Source: a virus
DNA: 64,000 nucleotides
Virus record (IMG/VR): IMGVR_UViG_3300029983_000007
Coordinates: 266,209-330,208 of that record
Strand: one strand, 5' to 3'
This document shows, piece after piece, positions 8,602 to 17,081 of the stretch; position 1 is the first letter of the stretch, and each line of letters opens with the position of its first letter. The position numbers were made by a program, and so were the translations under genes. The notes under the pieces are model-generated. The model made no database searches. It had not been told where the DNA came from and worked only from the letters and a program-made list of their open reading frames with translations.

Positions 8602-8619
8602 AAATCTCTCATTTTTTTA
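8591..8619. terminator. Bidirectional terminator
   Basis: GAGAGATT / AATCTCTC stem with a 3-nt loop and T run, overlapping the end of the epimerase gene and facing the convergent gene ending at 8617. Confidence 0.8.
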
Positions 8620-8838
8620 TAATGCTCCTGATGTCCTCATATCATCTTCTAATTTTAAAACTCTTTCTTCAAGAGCTTCTTTTTTATCTTTCCACATGTA
8701 AGCTACGTTATTGTAGAATTCTAACCTCCATAATCTATTTGAATATTTCCATTCTGAATGACGTTTTAATCTGTCAATTAATGAATAATATTCAGGACTA
8801 TAAGTTTGTGAGACGTTTTGAGTTGAGTCGTTTCTCAT
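8617..8838 (-). CDS. Small charged orphan protein
   Basis: 73 aa, polar, with a C-terminal helical segment (KKEALEERVLKLEDDMR) likely to form a short coiled coil. Distal gene of a minus-strand operon. The plus-strand frame over the same bases is hydrophobic noise. Function unknown. Confidence 0.7.
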   Translation of the reverse strand: MRNDSTQNVSQTYSPEYYSLIDRLKRHSEWKYSNRLWRLEFYNNVAYMWKDKKEALEERVLKLEDDMRTSGAL

Positions 8839-8843
8839 GATTA

Positions 8844-9101
8844 TTATTTAGTTACTCTTACAATAGTAAATTTTTCAGAAAAATCACCATTATCATGCTT
8901 TGTTTTTTCAACTTGAAATTCTCCTTTATTTAAAGAATTTAAGTATTTAGAAAAATTTGATTCTTCTCCTTTTGAATTTTTTCCTGAATAACCTATACAG
9001 TTAAATTCTTTTATTTCTTCTTCTGTGAGAAAATTTAATTTATCATAAAAAGATGATAAATATCCACTATTTGTTACTATGTTATGAATTTCTATAGCCA
9101 T
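8844..9101 (-). CDS. Orphan protein
   Basis: 85 aa from ATG at 9101 (MAIEIHNIV). A longer frame to 9149 would overlap the upstream gene by over 40 bases, so the shorter start, 5 nt after the upstream stop, is preferred. The C-terminus is beta-rich. Function unknown. Confidence 0.65.
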   Translation of the reverse strand: MAIEIHNIVTNSGYLSSFYDKLNFLTEEEIKEFNCIGYSGKNSKGEESNFSKYLNSLNKGEFQVEKTKHDNGDFSEKFTIVRVTK

Positions 9102-9105
9102 AATA

Positions 9106-9492
9106 TTAATTAATTTCACATATTTGTAATTCTGAATTAACTTTTTCAACGAAAATTAATATTTTTTCTACAACTTTTTCTATTGATTTGACTGTACATT
9201 TTCTGAATTTAGAATTTAATCTATCTCTACTTGATGAATTTTTTTGATGTAAAGAACATTCAAATACTTCTACTTCACCAGATTGTTCAATACAAAATCT
9301 CAAATAGTTTGAATTTTGAATATAGCCATAATGCCAATTTTCTTTTTTATCAAAAGATAAAGTCAACATAATAGTATCTTTACCAATGCTAGCCTTTGAT
9401 ACATCAAGATACTCTACTTTGCCAGTTAGTTCATTACGTAAAAATTCAATTGCATCTACTCTTAATAAATTTTCAATATTGAAGATTCTCAT
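9106..9492 (-). CDS. Orphan protein
   Basis: 128 aa, mixed alpha/beta, no recognised motif. A TACTTTTG box ~33 nt upstream suggests this is the first gene of the transcript 9492 to 8617. Function unknown. Confidence 0.7.
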   Translation of the reverse strand: MRIFNIENLLRVDAIEFLRNELTGKVEYLDVSKASIGKDTIMLTLSFDKKENWHYGYIQNSNYLRFCIEQSGEVEVFECSLHQKNSSSRDRLNSKFRKCTVKSIEKVVEKILIFVEKVNSELQICEIN

Positions 9493-9525
9493 ATATTTAT
9501 AACTTTAAATGATTAATTTATAATA

Positions 9526-9533
9526 CAAAAGTA
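9526..9533 (-). promoter_or_regulatory. Bacteroidota-type -7 box (TACTTTTG)
   Basis: CAAAAGTA on the plus strand, 33 nt upstream of the start at 9492. No clear -33 TTTG; assigned from the -7 match and position only. Confidence 0.5.
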
Positions 9534-9586
9534 CAAATAATTAGTCACATATGGAAAAAACATAAAAAGTTTTAATATTTTTTATA

Positions 9587-9913
9587 CTATTCTTCTATTA
9601 TATTACCTAATTTATCTAACTTAGTCTTTCTTACATACTGAACACATTCATCATAATATTTTTTACAATCTCTATTATAAAAAGTTTCTACATTCTGCCG
9701 TCCTTTCTCATTTGCTTCTTTAACAACATCTTTTAAGCATTCTTCACAACAGTATGACCACAATGTACTCATTCTAGTATCATCACCAAGAAAAACTGAA
9801 AATTCTTGTTTATGAGTTTTGCAGTTGTTACATAATATTGAACTTGTTCCTGAATATCCTACTATAACATGACTAAATAGTTTATAATATTCATTTTTAT
9901 CTGGTTTTTTCAT
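9587..9913 (-). CDS. Small zinc-ribbon-like protein with RK-x-KL tail
   Basis: 108 aa from ATG at 9913 (MKKPDKNEY); the longer frame to 9970 would run into the preceding gene. CNNC and CCEEC pairs about 30 residues apart suggest one zinc site. The end, YVRKTKLDKLGN, is a variant of the second C-terminal tag found across the minus-strand operons. Function unknown. Confidence 0.7.
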   Translation of the reverse strand: MKKPDKNEYYKLFSHVIVGYSGTSSILCNNCKTHKQEFSVFLGDDTRMSTLWSYCCEECLKDVVKEANEKGRQNVETFYNRDCKKYYDECVQYVRKTKLDKLGNIIEE

Positions 9914-9914
9914 A

Positions 9915-10331
9915 TTATAATATAAATCCAAATTTGATACCAATTCCTGTGCTATTAGTATAAAATACACTAGTAATCAATGTATTTTCATAAATATATC
10001 CTATCTCTGCTCCTCCACTAAATAATTGTTTATTACTTACTAATTTAATATCATTTTGAGGTGTTGCACACATACCAGCTAACCCCATAATATAAAAATT
10101 AGAATCAAAAACATAACCTATTCCATAATTAAAATAATCTGGTAGTCTATCATCAACTGGTAATGATATGCTTAAACATTGATAAATTGATTTTTCAGAA
10201 ATATATCCAAAATCTACACCAACTGATTTGCTAGAGTATGATAATTTTGTGATTAACTTAGTCTGATCATTTTGTGAAAACATTGAAATTGATATAAATA
10301 ACAATACAATGATTAATTTAAAGTTTTTCAT
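9915..10331 (-). CDS. Secreted beta-barrel-like outer-membrane protein
   Basis: 138 aa. It has a clear Sec signal peptide (K-rich start, hydrophobic 5-16, cleavage around MFS-Q as in Flavobacteria). The mature part is made of alternating short beta segments with glycines (VGVDFGYI, FNYGIGYVF, GGAEIGYIY, GIGIKFGFIL) and ends in an aromatic/hydrophobic strand, as small outer-membrane barrels do. A phage-made OMP could mask or replace a receptor (superinfection exclusion; inference). It overlaps the upstream gene by 4 nt. Confidence 0.75.
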   Translation of the reverse strand: MKNFKLIIVLLFISISMFSQNDQTKLITKLSYSSKSVGVDFGYISEKSIYQCLSISLPVDDRLPDYFNYGIGYVFDSNFYIMGLAGMCATPQNDIKLVSNKQLFSGGAEIGYIYENTLITSVFYTNSTGIGIKFGFIL

Positions 10332-10624
10332 AATTTATTTAATTTATTTAATTTTTTCCTTCTCAAAAATTGCTCAATTTTCATATCAAGAAGTTGTTTA
10401 CTAACAAAATAACTACCTCTTCCTGCGGTATAATCACACTGATCAAGCCATAATTCAAATGATATTCCGTCATCTTCAATATTTTCATGAATAATACTAG
10501 AATATTTTCCAAATTGACCAGATTTATTTAAAATTTCAGTAGCCAATTCTAAATATTGTTCTGTAATAGAATCAGCTTTAATTATTAATTTTGATCTTTT
10601 TTCAAATGTTTCGTCGTAGTTCAT
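10328..10624 (-). CDS. Small protein with RK-x-KL tail
   Basis: 98 aa, soluble alpha/beta core. It ends LRRKKLNKLNKL, a strong example of the second tag. ATGA overlaps with both neighbours. Function unknown. Confidence 0.75.
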   Translation of the reverse strand: MNYDETFEKRSKLIIKADSITEQYLELATEILNKSGQFGKYSSIIHENIEDDGISFELWLDQCDYTAGRGSYFVSKQLLDMKIEQFLRRKKLNKLNKL

Positions 10625-10956
10625 TGAATTTCATCTTTTAACCAATTTAAAAAATCTTCTTCATTTGAAAAAGACAAAATAGAATCTTCATCATATGGAA
10701 ATTCACACATAACACTTGAACCAGATGTATTTTTTTCTATTTTTATATTATCTGATGTGAAAATAATTTTGACTTGAGTAGTTTCTCCTTCTTCATAATC
10801 AGTCCAACCATAAGTTGCTTCAATAATATTATCAAAAGTTACATCATAATCTAATATTGGTCCAGTTTCACTACCATTACTATAATGTTCAGAATTTATT
10901 TTTTCTTCTTTATCAAATAAAGCAATAGCATTTAACATTACATCTGTTACATTCAT
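10621..10956 (-). CDS. Orphan acidic protein
   Basis: 111 aa, acidic and beta-rich in the centre, ending in a short Trp-containing helix. First gene of the 10956-9587 operon, with a TATCTTTG box 32 nt upstream. Function unknown. Confidence 0.72.
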   Translation of the reverse strand: MNVTDVMLNAIALFDKEEKINSEHYSNGSETGPILDYDVTFDNIIEATYGWTDYEEGETTQVKIIFTSDNIKIEKNTSGSSVMCEFPYDEDSILSFSNEEDFLNWLKDEIQ

Positions 10957-10987
10957 AATATTTATATTATTAGAGATTATTAGAATG

Positions 10988-10995
10988 CAAAGATA
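10988..10995 (-). promoter_or_regulatory. Bacteroidota-type -7 box (TATCTTTG)
   Basis: CAAAGATA on the plus strand, 32 nt upstream of the operon start at 10956, in the divergent gap before the plus-strand array at 11077. Confidence 0.6.
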
Positions 10996-11076
10996 CTAAA
11001 TATAATTCGAATAAAAAAATATTATTTGTTTTTTTAAATTTTATTTTTAATGATTATATTTAATATATATAGTCAT

Positions 11077-11427
11077 ATGAAATACTTAAAAACATTTGAA
11101 TCATTATTATATAGTGATTATAAGGCTGGAGATTACGTACTACTTGATTTAATTAAAATAAAATCTAATAACAAAGATAATGATTATGAAATGGATGAAG
11201 TTGATGAATATGGCAATTCTATACCAATTGATGAATTTGCATTAATAAAGGATAAGACTGTTGAATTAAATAATGGACTTTATTTATATAGTGTAACTTT
11301 TTATAATTATAATAATGAAAAAAATGATTCTTATGGTGTTGAGTCAGATGAAATAATAAGAAAGCTAAATACAAATGAGATAGAAGAGTTCAACAGAAAA
11401 AAAGAAGCATTGAAATACAACATATGA
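11077..11427 (+). CDS. Bookended cassette protein, GDYV core
   Basis: 116 aa from the ATG that gives the leader MKYLKTFE; an upstream in-frame ATG at 11050 would add nine hydrophobic residues unlike the family. GDYVLLD near residue 18, acidic core, end ALKYNI (tag variant). First gene of the second array. Function unknown. Confidence 0.8.
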   Translation: MKYLKTFESLLYSDYKAGDYVLLDLIKIKSNNKDNDYEMDEVDEYGNSIPIDEFALIKDKTVELNNGLYLYSVTFYNYNNEKNDSYGVESDEIIRKLNTNEIEEFNRKKEALKYNI

Positions 11428-11858
11428 AATATTTAAAAAAATTTGAAAATAGATTAACTAACGTATTTAAATCTAAAGATGTAGATATGTGGGATGAATA
11501 TATAGAAACTGAGTTAGAAACCGAATATGGATATAATAAACTCATTGGGGCTGTACATGCTGGAAATCTTAAAAGATTTGAATATTTATTACCAATATAT
11601 AAAAATAAAATAAATAATATTTATGATGGAAAGAATGTATTAATTGAGGTTATAATACGAGATATTGATTTATATGAAAAAAAGAAAATGATTGAATTAT
11701 TATTGGATAATGGAGTTAATTATAAGCTCGAGTTTGGAGGTGATACATTTTATGATTTGATTACTAATGATAAATTAAAAAAATGGTTTGACGATAAATA
11801 TCCAGATATAGTAAAAGAGCTTAATTTATATAAAAATACAAATAAATATAATTTATGA
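11424..11858 (+). CDS. Bookended cassette protein, ankyrin-like core
   Basis: 144 aa. Leader MKYLKKFE. The core has ankyrin-type helices (LIGAVHAGNLKRFEYLL, then MIELLLDNGVNY), roughly two to three degenerate repeats. It ends TNKYNL. ATGA overlaps both sides. Ankyrin repeats bind proteins; the partner is unknown. Confidence 0.82.
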   Translation: MKYLKKFENRLTNVFKSKDVDMWDEYIETELETEYGYNKLIGAVHAGNLKRFEYLLPIYKNKINNIYDGKNVLIEVIIRDIDLYEKKKMIELLLDNGVNYKLEFGGDTFYDLITNDKLKKWFDDKYPDIVKELNLYKNTNKYNL

Positions 11859-12169
11859 AATATATAAAAACATTTGAAAAATTAGATAGAAAAATAAAAA
11901 AAGGAGATTATGCTATAATCGATTTTAAAACAACTAATCCTGGAGTTACAGAATTTTTTCAAAATAATATTAGTAAAATTATCGAAGTAAGAGGAATATG
12001 GATTAAATTTGGTTATAAATATGTACCAGAAGAAATCAAGGAATATTTTTATAAATCTAGAGTATATTATATATATCAAATAGAGTTAAACTTAGAAGAT
12101 GTTTACTCTTATGCTATCTCAAAAGAAAAATTAGAATTAGAATTATCAACAAAAAAATTCAACATATGA
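11855..12169 (+). CDS. Bookended cassette protein, GDY core
   Basis: 104 aa. Leader MKYIKTFE, KKGDYAII near residue 16, a VPEEIKEYF segment corresponding to the IP segment of other GDYV members, and end TKKFNI. Overlaps both neighbours by four bases. Function unknown. Confidence 0.83.
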   Translation: MKYIKTFEKLDRKIKKGDYAIIDFKTTNPGVTEFFQNNISKIIEVRGIWIKFGYKYVPEEIKEYFYKSRVYYIYQIELNLEDVYSYAISKEKLELELSTKKFNI

Positions 12170-12744
12170 AATATATAAAAACATTTGAATTATCAACTTT
12201 TTATGATGAAAAAGATATATTTTGGTATATCCATAATATTAATTTACCTAAAATTAAAGAATTAGTATCTGAAATACCTAATATTAATCTTAATATTAAA
12301 GATAGTACTGGTGAAACACCTTTGCTTCAGTCAGTTAGGTTTAGTTTATATAACGTGTTTAAATTTTTGATAGAATCAGGAGCAGATGTAAATTGTACAT
12401 GTACTAATGGAGTCACTCCATTGATGATAGCAGCAAGAAATAAAAAAGAAGAATTTGTTCAAGATTTAATAGATGCTCACGCAGATTTGAATATTAAAAA
12501 TGATGACGGCGAAACTGCATTAATTATGATTTCTAGCTACACAGATAAAAAGGCTTTTAAAATAATTGAAAACTTAATTGAAAGTGGTGCAGATTGGAAT
12601 ATATCTGATAATTATAATAATACTTTTTTGATGCATTTACAACCTGCATATATGAAAAAAATAATAGAAAAATATCCAGATAAATATGAAGAATTTATTA
12701 AAGAATATAATTTTAAAAATGATATAAAAAAATTCAATTTATGA
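12166..12744 (+). CDS. Bookended cassette protein, ankyrin repeats
   Basis: 192 aa. Leader MKYIKTFE, then about four ankyrin repeats: NIKDSTGETPLLQSV, NGVTPLMIAARNK, DDGETALIMISS and a final SGADWNISDNYNNT. The consensus TPL-x-x-A / GAD-x-N is clear. Ends IKKFNL. The repeats place it with protein-protein interaction modules; target unknown. The cleanest ankyrin member of this array. Confidence 0.9.
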   Translation: MKYIKTFELSTFYDEKDIFWYIHNINLPKIKELVSEIPNINLNIKDSTGETPLLQSVRFSLYNVFKFLIESGADVNCTCTNGVTPLMIAARNKKEEFVQDLIDAHADLNIKNDDGETALIMISSYTDKKAFKIIENLIESGADWNISDNYNNTFLMHLQPAYMKKIIEKYPDKYEEFIKEYNFKNDIKKFNL

Positions 12745-13142
12745 AATATATAAAAAAATTTGAAAGTGAAATATCAGATGATGAGAAAGCTATTTTGGAT
12801 AGTCAAAAAGCGGAAGATAATTATCTTAGACAAAGATATAAAGATATGAAGAAATATTTATTTTTTAAAGATAGAACGGGTAATATAGATAATGGAACAT
12901 ATTTTATATTAGAAAAAGATAGAATGGAAGCAGTATATGATCACACTAACCTTTTTATTGTGACTAACAAATTATATACATATAATTTGAACACAGATAA
13001 ATTGAAAAATGAAAAAAGAAAAGATAAGCATTACAATTTAAATAAATATAAACTTGGTTATATAATGACAGATTCAGATAATTTACAGGATTTATTAGAT
13101 TATATACCTGCTCTAAAACACACAAATAAATTTAATCTATGA
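12741..13142 (+). CDS. Bookended cassette protein, orphan core
   Basis: 133 aa. Leader MKYIKKFE and end TNKFNL around a charged core with no known motif. ATGA overlaps both sides. Function unknown. Confidence 0.8.
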   Translation: MKYIKKFESEISDDEKAILDSQKAEDNYLRQRYKDMKKYLFFKDRTGNIDNGTYFILEKDRMEAVYDHTNLFIVTNKLYTYNLNTDKLKNEKRKDKHYNLNKYKLGYIMTDSDNLQDLLDYIPALKHTNKFNL

Positions 13143-13612
13143 AACACATTAAAACGTTTGAAAATGCATTCACTGACATATTTAAAAAAAGGAAGAAATT
13201 ACCTCACGAAGTTATTAATTTTGGTGATGTATTAACTAAATTTATAGAGAAAAATATTGATATGGAATGGGATGTTTATTCAAATACATATGAAAGTAGT
13301 AATAAAAAATATTATGATGTTGTAAGAATTTTTATTGACCCACATGATATAGATGATGCTGCTGAAGTTTTGGAATTGCATTATAATTATGATAGAAATT
13401 CTATTTTATATTGTTACCATCCAATAATGAATTTTATGGAAGATATTAAAGACTATTTAGGAAATATTGTAAAGAATAGTTCTATTGAAGATGTTTCATC
13501 TGCTGGAGATAATAGATATTGGATACCACTAGATAAATTACCTGAAATAATAAATAAAATAAATAGCTCTGATTTTGATTATTATAAGTCGACAAAAAAA
13601 TTTAACATATGA
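13139..13612 (+). CDS. Bookended cassette protein, orphan core
   Basis: 157 aa. Leader MKHIKTFE, a Lys-rich segment, then a mixed alpha/beta core, ending TKKFNI. No recognised domain. Overlaps both neighbours by four bases. Function unknown. Confidence 0.8.
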   Translation: MKHIKTFENAFTDIFKKRKKLPHEVINFGDVLTKFIEKNIDMEWDVYSNTYESSNKKYYDVVRIFIDPHDIDDAAEVLELHYNYDRNSILYCYHPIMNFMEDIKDYLGNIVKNSSIEDVSSAGDNRYWIPLDKLPEIINKINSSDFDYYKSTKKFNI

Positions 13613-13986
13613 AATATATAAAAAAATTTGAACGTAAAAAGAATGAATTTTATACAATTAAAAATGAATTAATTAATGCTGTATATCATGGTAATTATTC
13701 TAAAACTAAAAAATTATTAGATTCTGGCTTTGATGTTAATAGTAATATAGATGGAAGAAATTCTGCATTATTATATGCTTCTTATAAAGGAGAATGGAAT
13801 ATTTTATTTCTAATATTAAAATATAATCCTGATTGGTACATAAAAGATATTTCAAAATATGATTTTATTGACTATATAAATGATCATATAGATGGAGATA
13901 AAGTAATAGAAAAAATAACAAAAAAATATCCTGTTAAATACAATGAGTATTTAATGATAAAAAAATCAGAAAAATTTAATTTATAA
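13609..13986 (+). CDS. Bookended cassette protein, ankyrin-like core
   Basis: 125 aa. Leader MKYIKKFE. AVYHGNYSKTKKLLDSGFDVN and SALLYASYKGEWNILFLIL are two ankyrin-type repeats. The C-terminal stretch KKYPVKYNEYLM recurs in the ankyrin cassettes at 23142 and 26090. Ends SEKFNL. The stop is TAA and the next gene starts 2 nt later, so the overlap is lost here. Confidence 0.83.
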   Translation: MKYIKKFERKKNEFYTIKNELINAVYHGNYSKTKKLLDSGFDVNSNIDGRNSALLYASYKGEWNILFLILKYNPDWYIKDISKYDFIDYINDHIDGDKVIEKITKKYPVKYNEYLMIKKSEKFNL

Positions 13987-13988
13987 AT

Positions 13989-14294
13989 ATGAAAGTAGAA
14001 AAATTTAATGAGCATAATTTTACAACATTTGATGATGATATTGTATATGCAGGTAAATCTAAATACCCAGTAGGCACCAAAATTAAATTTAAAGATGATG
14101 GTGAGTATTTAACTGGTACTTTGACACATCCATTTGGTTATGGTGATGTTGGTGTATTCTTAGATGAAAAAGGTAAATATAAATATGATAGGGTATCACT
14201 AAAAAACAATGAATATACAGTAATTGATGATGATGTTGATAAATTCATTAAAGATCACAATTTCAAAAAAGATATAAAAAAATTCAATTTATAA
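13989..14294 (+). CDS. Cassette-like protein with variant leader and KKFNL tag
   Basis: 101 aa. It starts MKVEKFNEHNF, closer to the F-N-E form of the leader (compare MKTYQQFNE at 24719), and ends IKKFNL. The core has a GTKIKFKDDGEYLTGTL beta segment that could be an SH3-like barrel. Last gene of the second array; the tag is kept with no following gene. Confidence 0.8.
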   Translation: MKVEKFNEHNFTTFDDDIVYAGKSKYPVGTKIKFKDDGEYLTGTLTHPFGYGDVGVFLDEKGKYKYDRVSLKNNEYTVIDDDVDKFIKDHNFKKDIKKFNL

Positions 14295-14340
14295 GTGAAA
14301 TAGCTTATAACTTATGTTTATAAGTGAAATAGCTTATAAC
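14290..14340. repeat. Two direct copies of a small hairpin
   Basis: The sequence AAGTGAAATAGCTTATAA occurs twice, 37 nt apart. Each copy can form a TTATAAG / CTTATAA stem. It lies between the last array gene and a terminator. Confidence 0.7.
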
Positions 14341-14384
14341 GAAAAAATCCTATCTAATTTTTCAATTAGATAGGATTTTTTTTA
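14341..14384. terminator. Bidirectional terminator
   Basis: ATCCTATCTAAT / ATTAGATAGGAT stem with A and T runs. It ends the plus-strand array and could also end minus-strand transcription from the RNA locus to the right. Confidence 0.85.
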
Positions 14385-14640
14385 ATATTGCTTGAGAATA
14401 CAGCATTATAGAGAAGAACTTTAGAAACTATTATTTTTTTCTCACTAACATTTGAATTAGTATTCTTCTAATACAATCTAAGAAATAATTAAACTTCTTT
14501 TGTTGTTAGATAGTTCGGTAAAATGATAAAAAATAATTAAATTCATTAAATTTTAATTAATATTTTACTTTTTTTTCTTCATTCATAGAGGATCTAATGG
14601 ATTTACTCTCCTGAAGCGTTAATTTGGGTGAACTCAACCC
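14385..14640 (-). other. Decayed partial copy of the large RNA 3' region
   Basis: No ORF. By eye it is alignable with 14726-14900: both contain GAGAA...TTATA...AGAAGAA...TTATT, later CTTTTGTTGTTA, and an (A)CTCAA block next to a CCCAAA/ACCC element (14625-14640 against 14905-14925). Both are followed, in minus-strand direction, by a terminator hairpin. I read it as a duplicated and degraded 3' domain of the neighbouring RNA. Confidence 0.5.
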
Positions 14641-14677
14641 TATTTTAATATTTTTTTATTAAAAATAAATAAATGAA

Positions 14678-14718
14678 AAAAAACACTACTTAATATTGAA
14701 TTAAGTAGTGTTTTTATT
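14678..14718 (-). terminator. Terminator of the large minus-strand RNA
   Basis: ACACTACTTAAT / ATTAAGTAGTGT hairpin, followed on the minus strand by eight T residues. No protein gene reads into it from either side, so it most likely ends a non-coding transcript. Confidence 0.75.
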
Positions 14719-15630
14719 TGTAATAGGCTGAGAAATATACCTTATACAGAAGAATCTTAAAAAGTTATTATTGTTTCTACTTTCTTTCCACTAATATTGG
14801 TTTCCCTAACATTAGTAATTCTCAATGACAGTCAATTAGATTAACTAATCCTTTTGTTGTTAATTACTCTCTCAGTACTTATTACCTATCTAGGTTGCCA
14901 CCCAAACTCAATCTTGCTACAGATTTAAGGAATTTTTCTGAAAATCATGTCAAACTTGGGGTTCTTCACGGCTACGACGATTTTCATCTCATAACTAGTA
15001 GTCACCTTTCATCAACAACAGTCGAACACTTTTCCTTTATTTGTTTTATTTTAATTGTGCATTAAATTTGCAATTTAAAGTTTGTTTTGTGGATAATGAA
15101 AGTAGTGGTTCGACAACCAGCGTCTCCATCTTTTGAACGGAAATATACTAAACTACTCTCTGAGATATCCCTATCTCCATATTTTAAGTCAACTAAGATA
15201 CTCTCATAGCACTTGGTAATGCTAAGGTAACCTTAATAACAGCACCACCTGTACATTGTATTACAATCTAATATTACCTTTCGGTTTTAAGCTAACTCTC
15301 ATAATGGACAACGCAATTATACAACTGGAAATCGTATTTCTTGCAATAATCCTTCAGGTTATTCTTATTGATGTTCCCATCTCACTTAGACTACCCACAT
15401 AGCCTTTGCATTAAACCACTTTCTCTACAGTGTTACCCTCGATAATTAAGGTTTAATGATATCCTGATTGTCTGCTCAAACACTAAATAATGTATTAATA
15501 ACAAATTAACTAACTATTAACTATTCATATTAATGAGTATGTGAAGAATCTTACCGAAGCAAAATCAATTACACACAAAAAAATGTGTCAAATTAATAAT
15601 TGTTGTATCTGTTGATTAATAAATAATTTA
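14719..15630 (-). ncRNA. Candidate giant structured non-coding RNA (~0.9 kb; GOLLD/ROOL-like class?)
   Basis: This stretch has no ORF on either strand. It is less AT-rich than the rest of the window, and its minus strand is purine-rich with GAAA-type loops (for example CCGAAAGG), as large structured RNAs are. A TATATTTG -7 box sits just upstream at 15637-15644, and a strong terminator with eight T residues follows at 14678. Giant phage RNAs such as GOLLD and ROOL are known next to tRNA genes, and a tRNA-like gene lies 1.5 kb upstream. Membership in either class is not shown; it may be a new class. Confidence 0.5.
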
Positions 15631-15636
15631 ATGTCG

Positions 15637-15644
15637 CAAATATA
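15637..15644 (-). promoter_or_regulatory. Putative -7 box for the large RNA
   Basis: TATATTTG on the minus strand. No good TTTG -33 box at the expected distance, so support is the -7 match and its position at the edge of the conserved-looking block. Confidence 0.4.
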
Positions 15645-15749
15645 TAGAAACAACTACATATTCACTTTATCCTACTTTCGTAGTTTATTTAATGACTACA
15701 GACAGCCAAATATTTTCAATTTTTACAAAGAACGCTTTTAATAAAAAAC

Positions 15750-15884
15750 AAACATTTAGATTGTAGTAAAAATTTATACTATCACTTCTTAACTAAAAGA
15801 AGTTAGTTCTAATAAAAGGAATTAACCTTTTAAACTTGTAAATTAACCATTTTCATAGTTATATATACTAATCAATCTAAATGT
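15750..15884 (-). ncRNA. Candidate structured RNA closed by a 12-bp stem
   Basis: CAATCTAAATGT (15873-15884) and ACATTTAGATTG (15750-15761) are perfect inverted repeats enclosing about 110 nt. Inside, the minus strand can form AAAAGG/CCTTTT and AACTAA/TTAGTT hairpins. On the minus strand the 3' arm is followed by TTTGTTTTTT. The closing stem resembles the AATCTAA/TTAGATT stem of the repeated RNAs to the right. Palindrome CAAGTA-N4-TACTTG is 18 nt upstream. Confidence 0.45.
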
Positions 15885-16065
15885 GTTGTTTCTTGTTGTT
15901 TCAAGTACGTTTACTTGAAAAATGACACAAATCTATTTCAGTCCATTTTTTTCTTTTCAGAACTTTTTTCAGTGGAACAATAAACATTTGGTATGTTCAT
16001 TATATTTACTGTTATAATATAAATCCTTAAATTTGTATTACATTTGCAACATTTACTTCTGTAAT

Positions 16066-16565
16066 ATTAATCGTACACTTTTGCAAGCTTCAAGTTGGCT
16101 TTTGCCTTTGATTATTTTTATTACTTTTTCAATTTCATTAATATCTAAGTGTGTTTAGTTGCACTATCTCCTTTTGCAAGCTTCAAGGTGGTTTCTGTAC
16201 CATTAGATTTTTCATTGCTTTTACTATCTAAGTGTGTTTAATTGCACTATCTCCTTTTGCAAGCTTCAAGGTGGTTTCTATACCATTAGATTTTCAGTTT
16301 CATTTACAATTTAGTTTATTTCTACATGTGTTCATTTATAGTTATACACCTATTGCAAGCTTCAAGGTGATTTCTGTATCAACATTTTTCATTGTATTTG
16401 AAATATATAAGTGTGTTCATTTGCACTATCTCCTTTTGCAAGCTTCAAGGTGGTTTCTATACCATTATATTTCTCATTGTATAAGCAAGATAATTAATAT
16501 GTAAGTGTGTTCATTTGCACTATCTCCTTTTGCAAGCTTCAAGGTGGTATTTTATACCATTACAT
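16066..16565 (-). ncRNA. Tandem array of six multi-hairpin small RNAs (units U1-U6)
   Basis: Units at 16066-16116, 16143-16208, 16226-16291, 16324-16386, 16405-16470 and 16499-16565. On the minus strand a full unit folds as a closing stem around three hairpins: UGGU/ACCA, a CCUU/AAGG stem with an 11-nt loop holding AAGCUUGCA, and GUG/CAC. Stems covary: closing ATCTAA/TTAGAT, ATATAA/TTATAT, ATGTAA/TTACAT; hairpin 1 TGGT/ACCA or TGAT/ATCA; hairpin 2 CCTT/AAGG or ACTT/AAGT. U1 is reduced and lacks hairpin 3. Promoter R1 reads into the array. Confidence 0.65.
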
Positions 16566-16604
16566 TTTTCATTGCTTCAATCTGAAATTTGATTTGTTTC
16601 ATTA

Positions 16605-16690
16605 TTGTAGTTCAAAATTACAAAAAGTTTTTTGTTTTACCAAATATTTAATGTTAAAGTTTTGAACTTTTTCAAGTACTCTTACTTGAA
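16605..16690 (-). promoter_or_regulatory. Repeated promoter module R1
   Basis: Minus-strand TTTG (16641-16644), 20-nt spacer, TAATTTTG (16613-16620): a near-ideal Bacteroidota promoter. Upstream lie the inverted repeats AAAGTT-TTG-AACTTT and CAAGTA-CTCT-TACTTG (16673-16688). The ~85-bp module recurs at 16913, 17968 and, shortened, at 17499, 17858 and 18069. It reads into RNA units U6 to U1, beginning ~48 nt downstream. Confidence 0.75.
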
Positions 16691-16809
16691 TGAGTATTAA
16701 AAAACCAAGTCATTTATAAGTTCTGTTAGCTTCTCAGCTTAGAAAAATAAACTTTCATTTGTCATATTTATTCTTGTAACTTTACAAATCTGCGAAATGT
16801 ATTATTATC

Positions 16810-16878
16810 AATCTAAGTGTGTTCATTTGCACTATCTCCTTTTGCAAGCTTCAAGGTGGTATTTTATACCATTAGATT
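16810..16878 (-). ncRNA. Multi-hairpin small RNA, unit U7
   Basis: Same fold as U2-U6: closing stem AATCTAA/TTAGATT, extended hairpin 1 TGGTAT/ATACCA, hairpin 2 CCTT/AAGG with the invariant AAGCTTGCA loop, hairpin 3 GTG/CAC. It is a single unit with its own promoter module R2, 43 nt upstream. Confidence 0.65.
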
Positions 16879-16912
16879 ATCTATTAAATCTGATATATGT
16901 TTTGCTTTTTTA

Positions 16913-16998
16913 TTGTAGTTCAAAATTACAAAAAGTTTTTTGTTTTACCAAATATTTAATGTTAAAGTTTGAACTATTTTTTCAAGTACTCCTACTTG
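16913..16998 (-). promoter_or_regulatory. Repeated promoter module R2
   Basis: TAATTTTG at 16921-16928 with TTTG 20 nt upstream and palindrome CAAGTA-CTCC-TACTTG at 16983-16998. Nearly identical to R1; drives U7. Confidence 0.75.
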
Positions 16999-17081
16999 TT
17001 TTTGTTATGAATAATAATCAAGGAACTTACTTCTTCTGACAAGTCAGTGTTTCAGTGTTAAAATTAATATTCATAGTGAAG

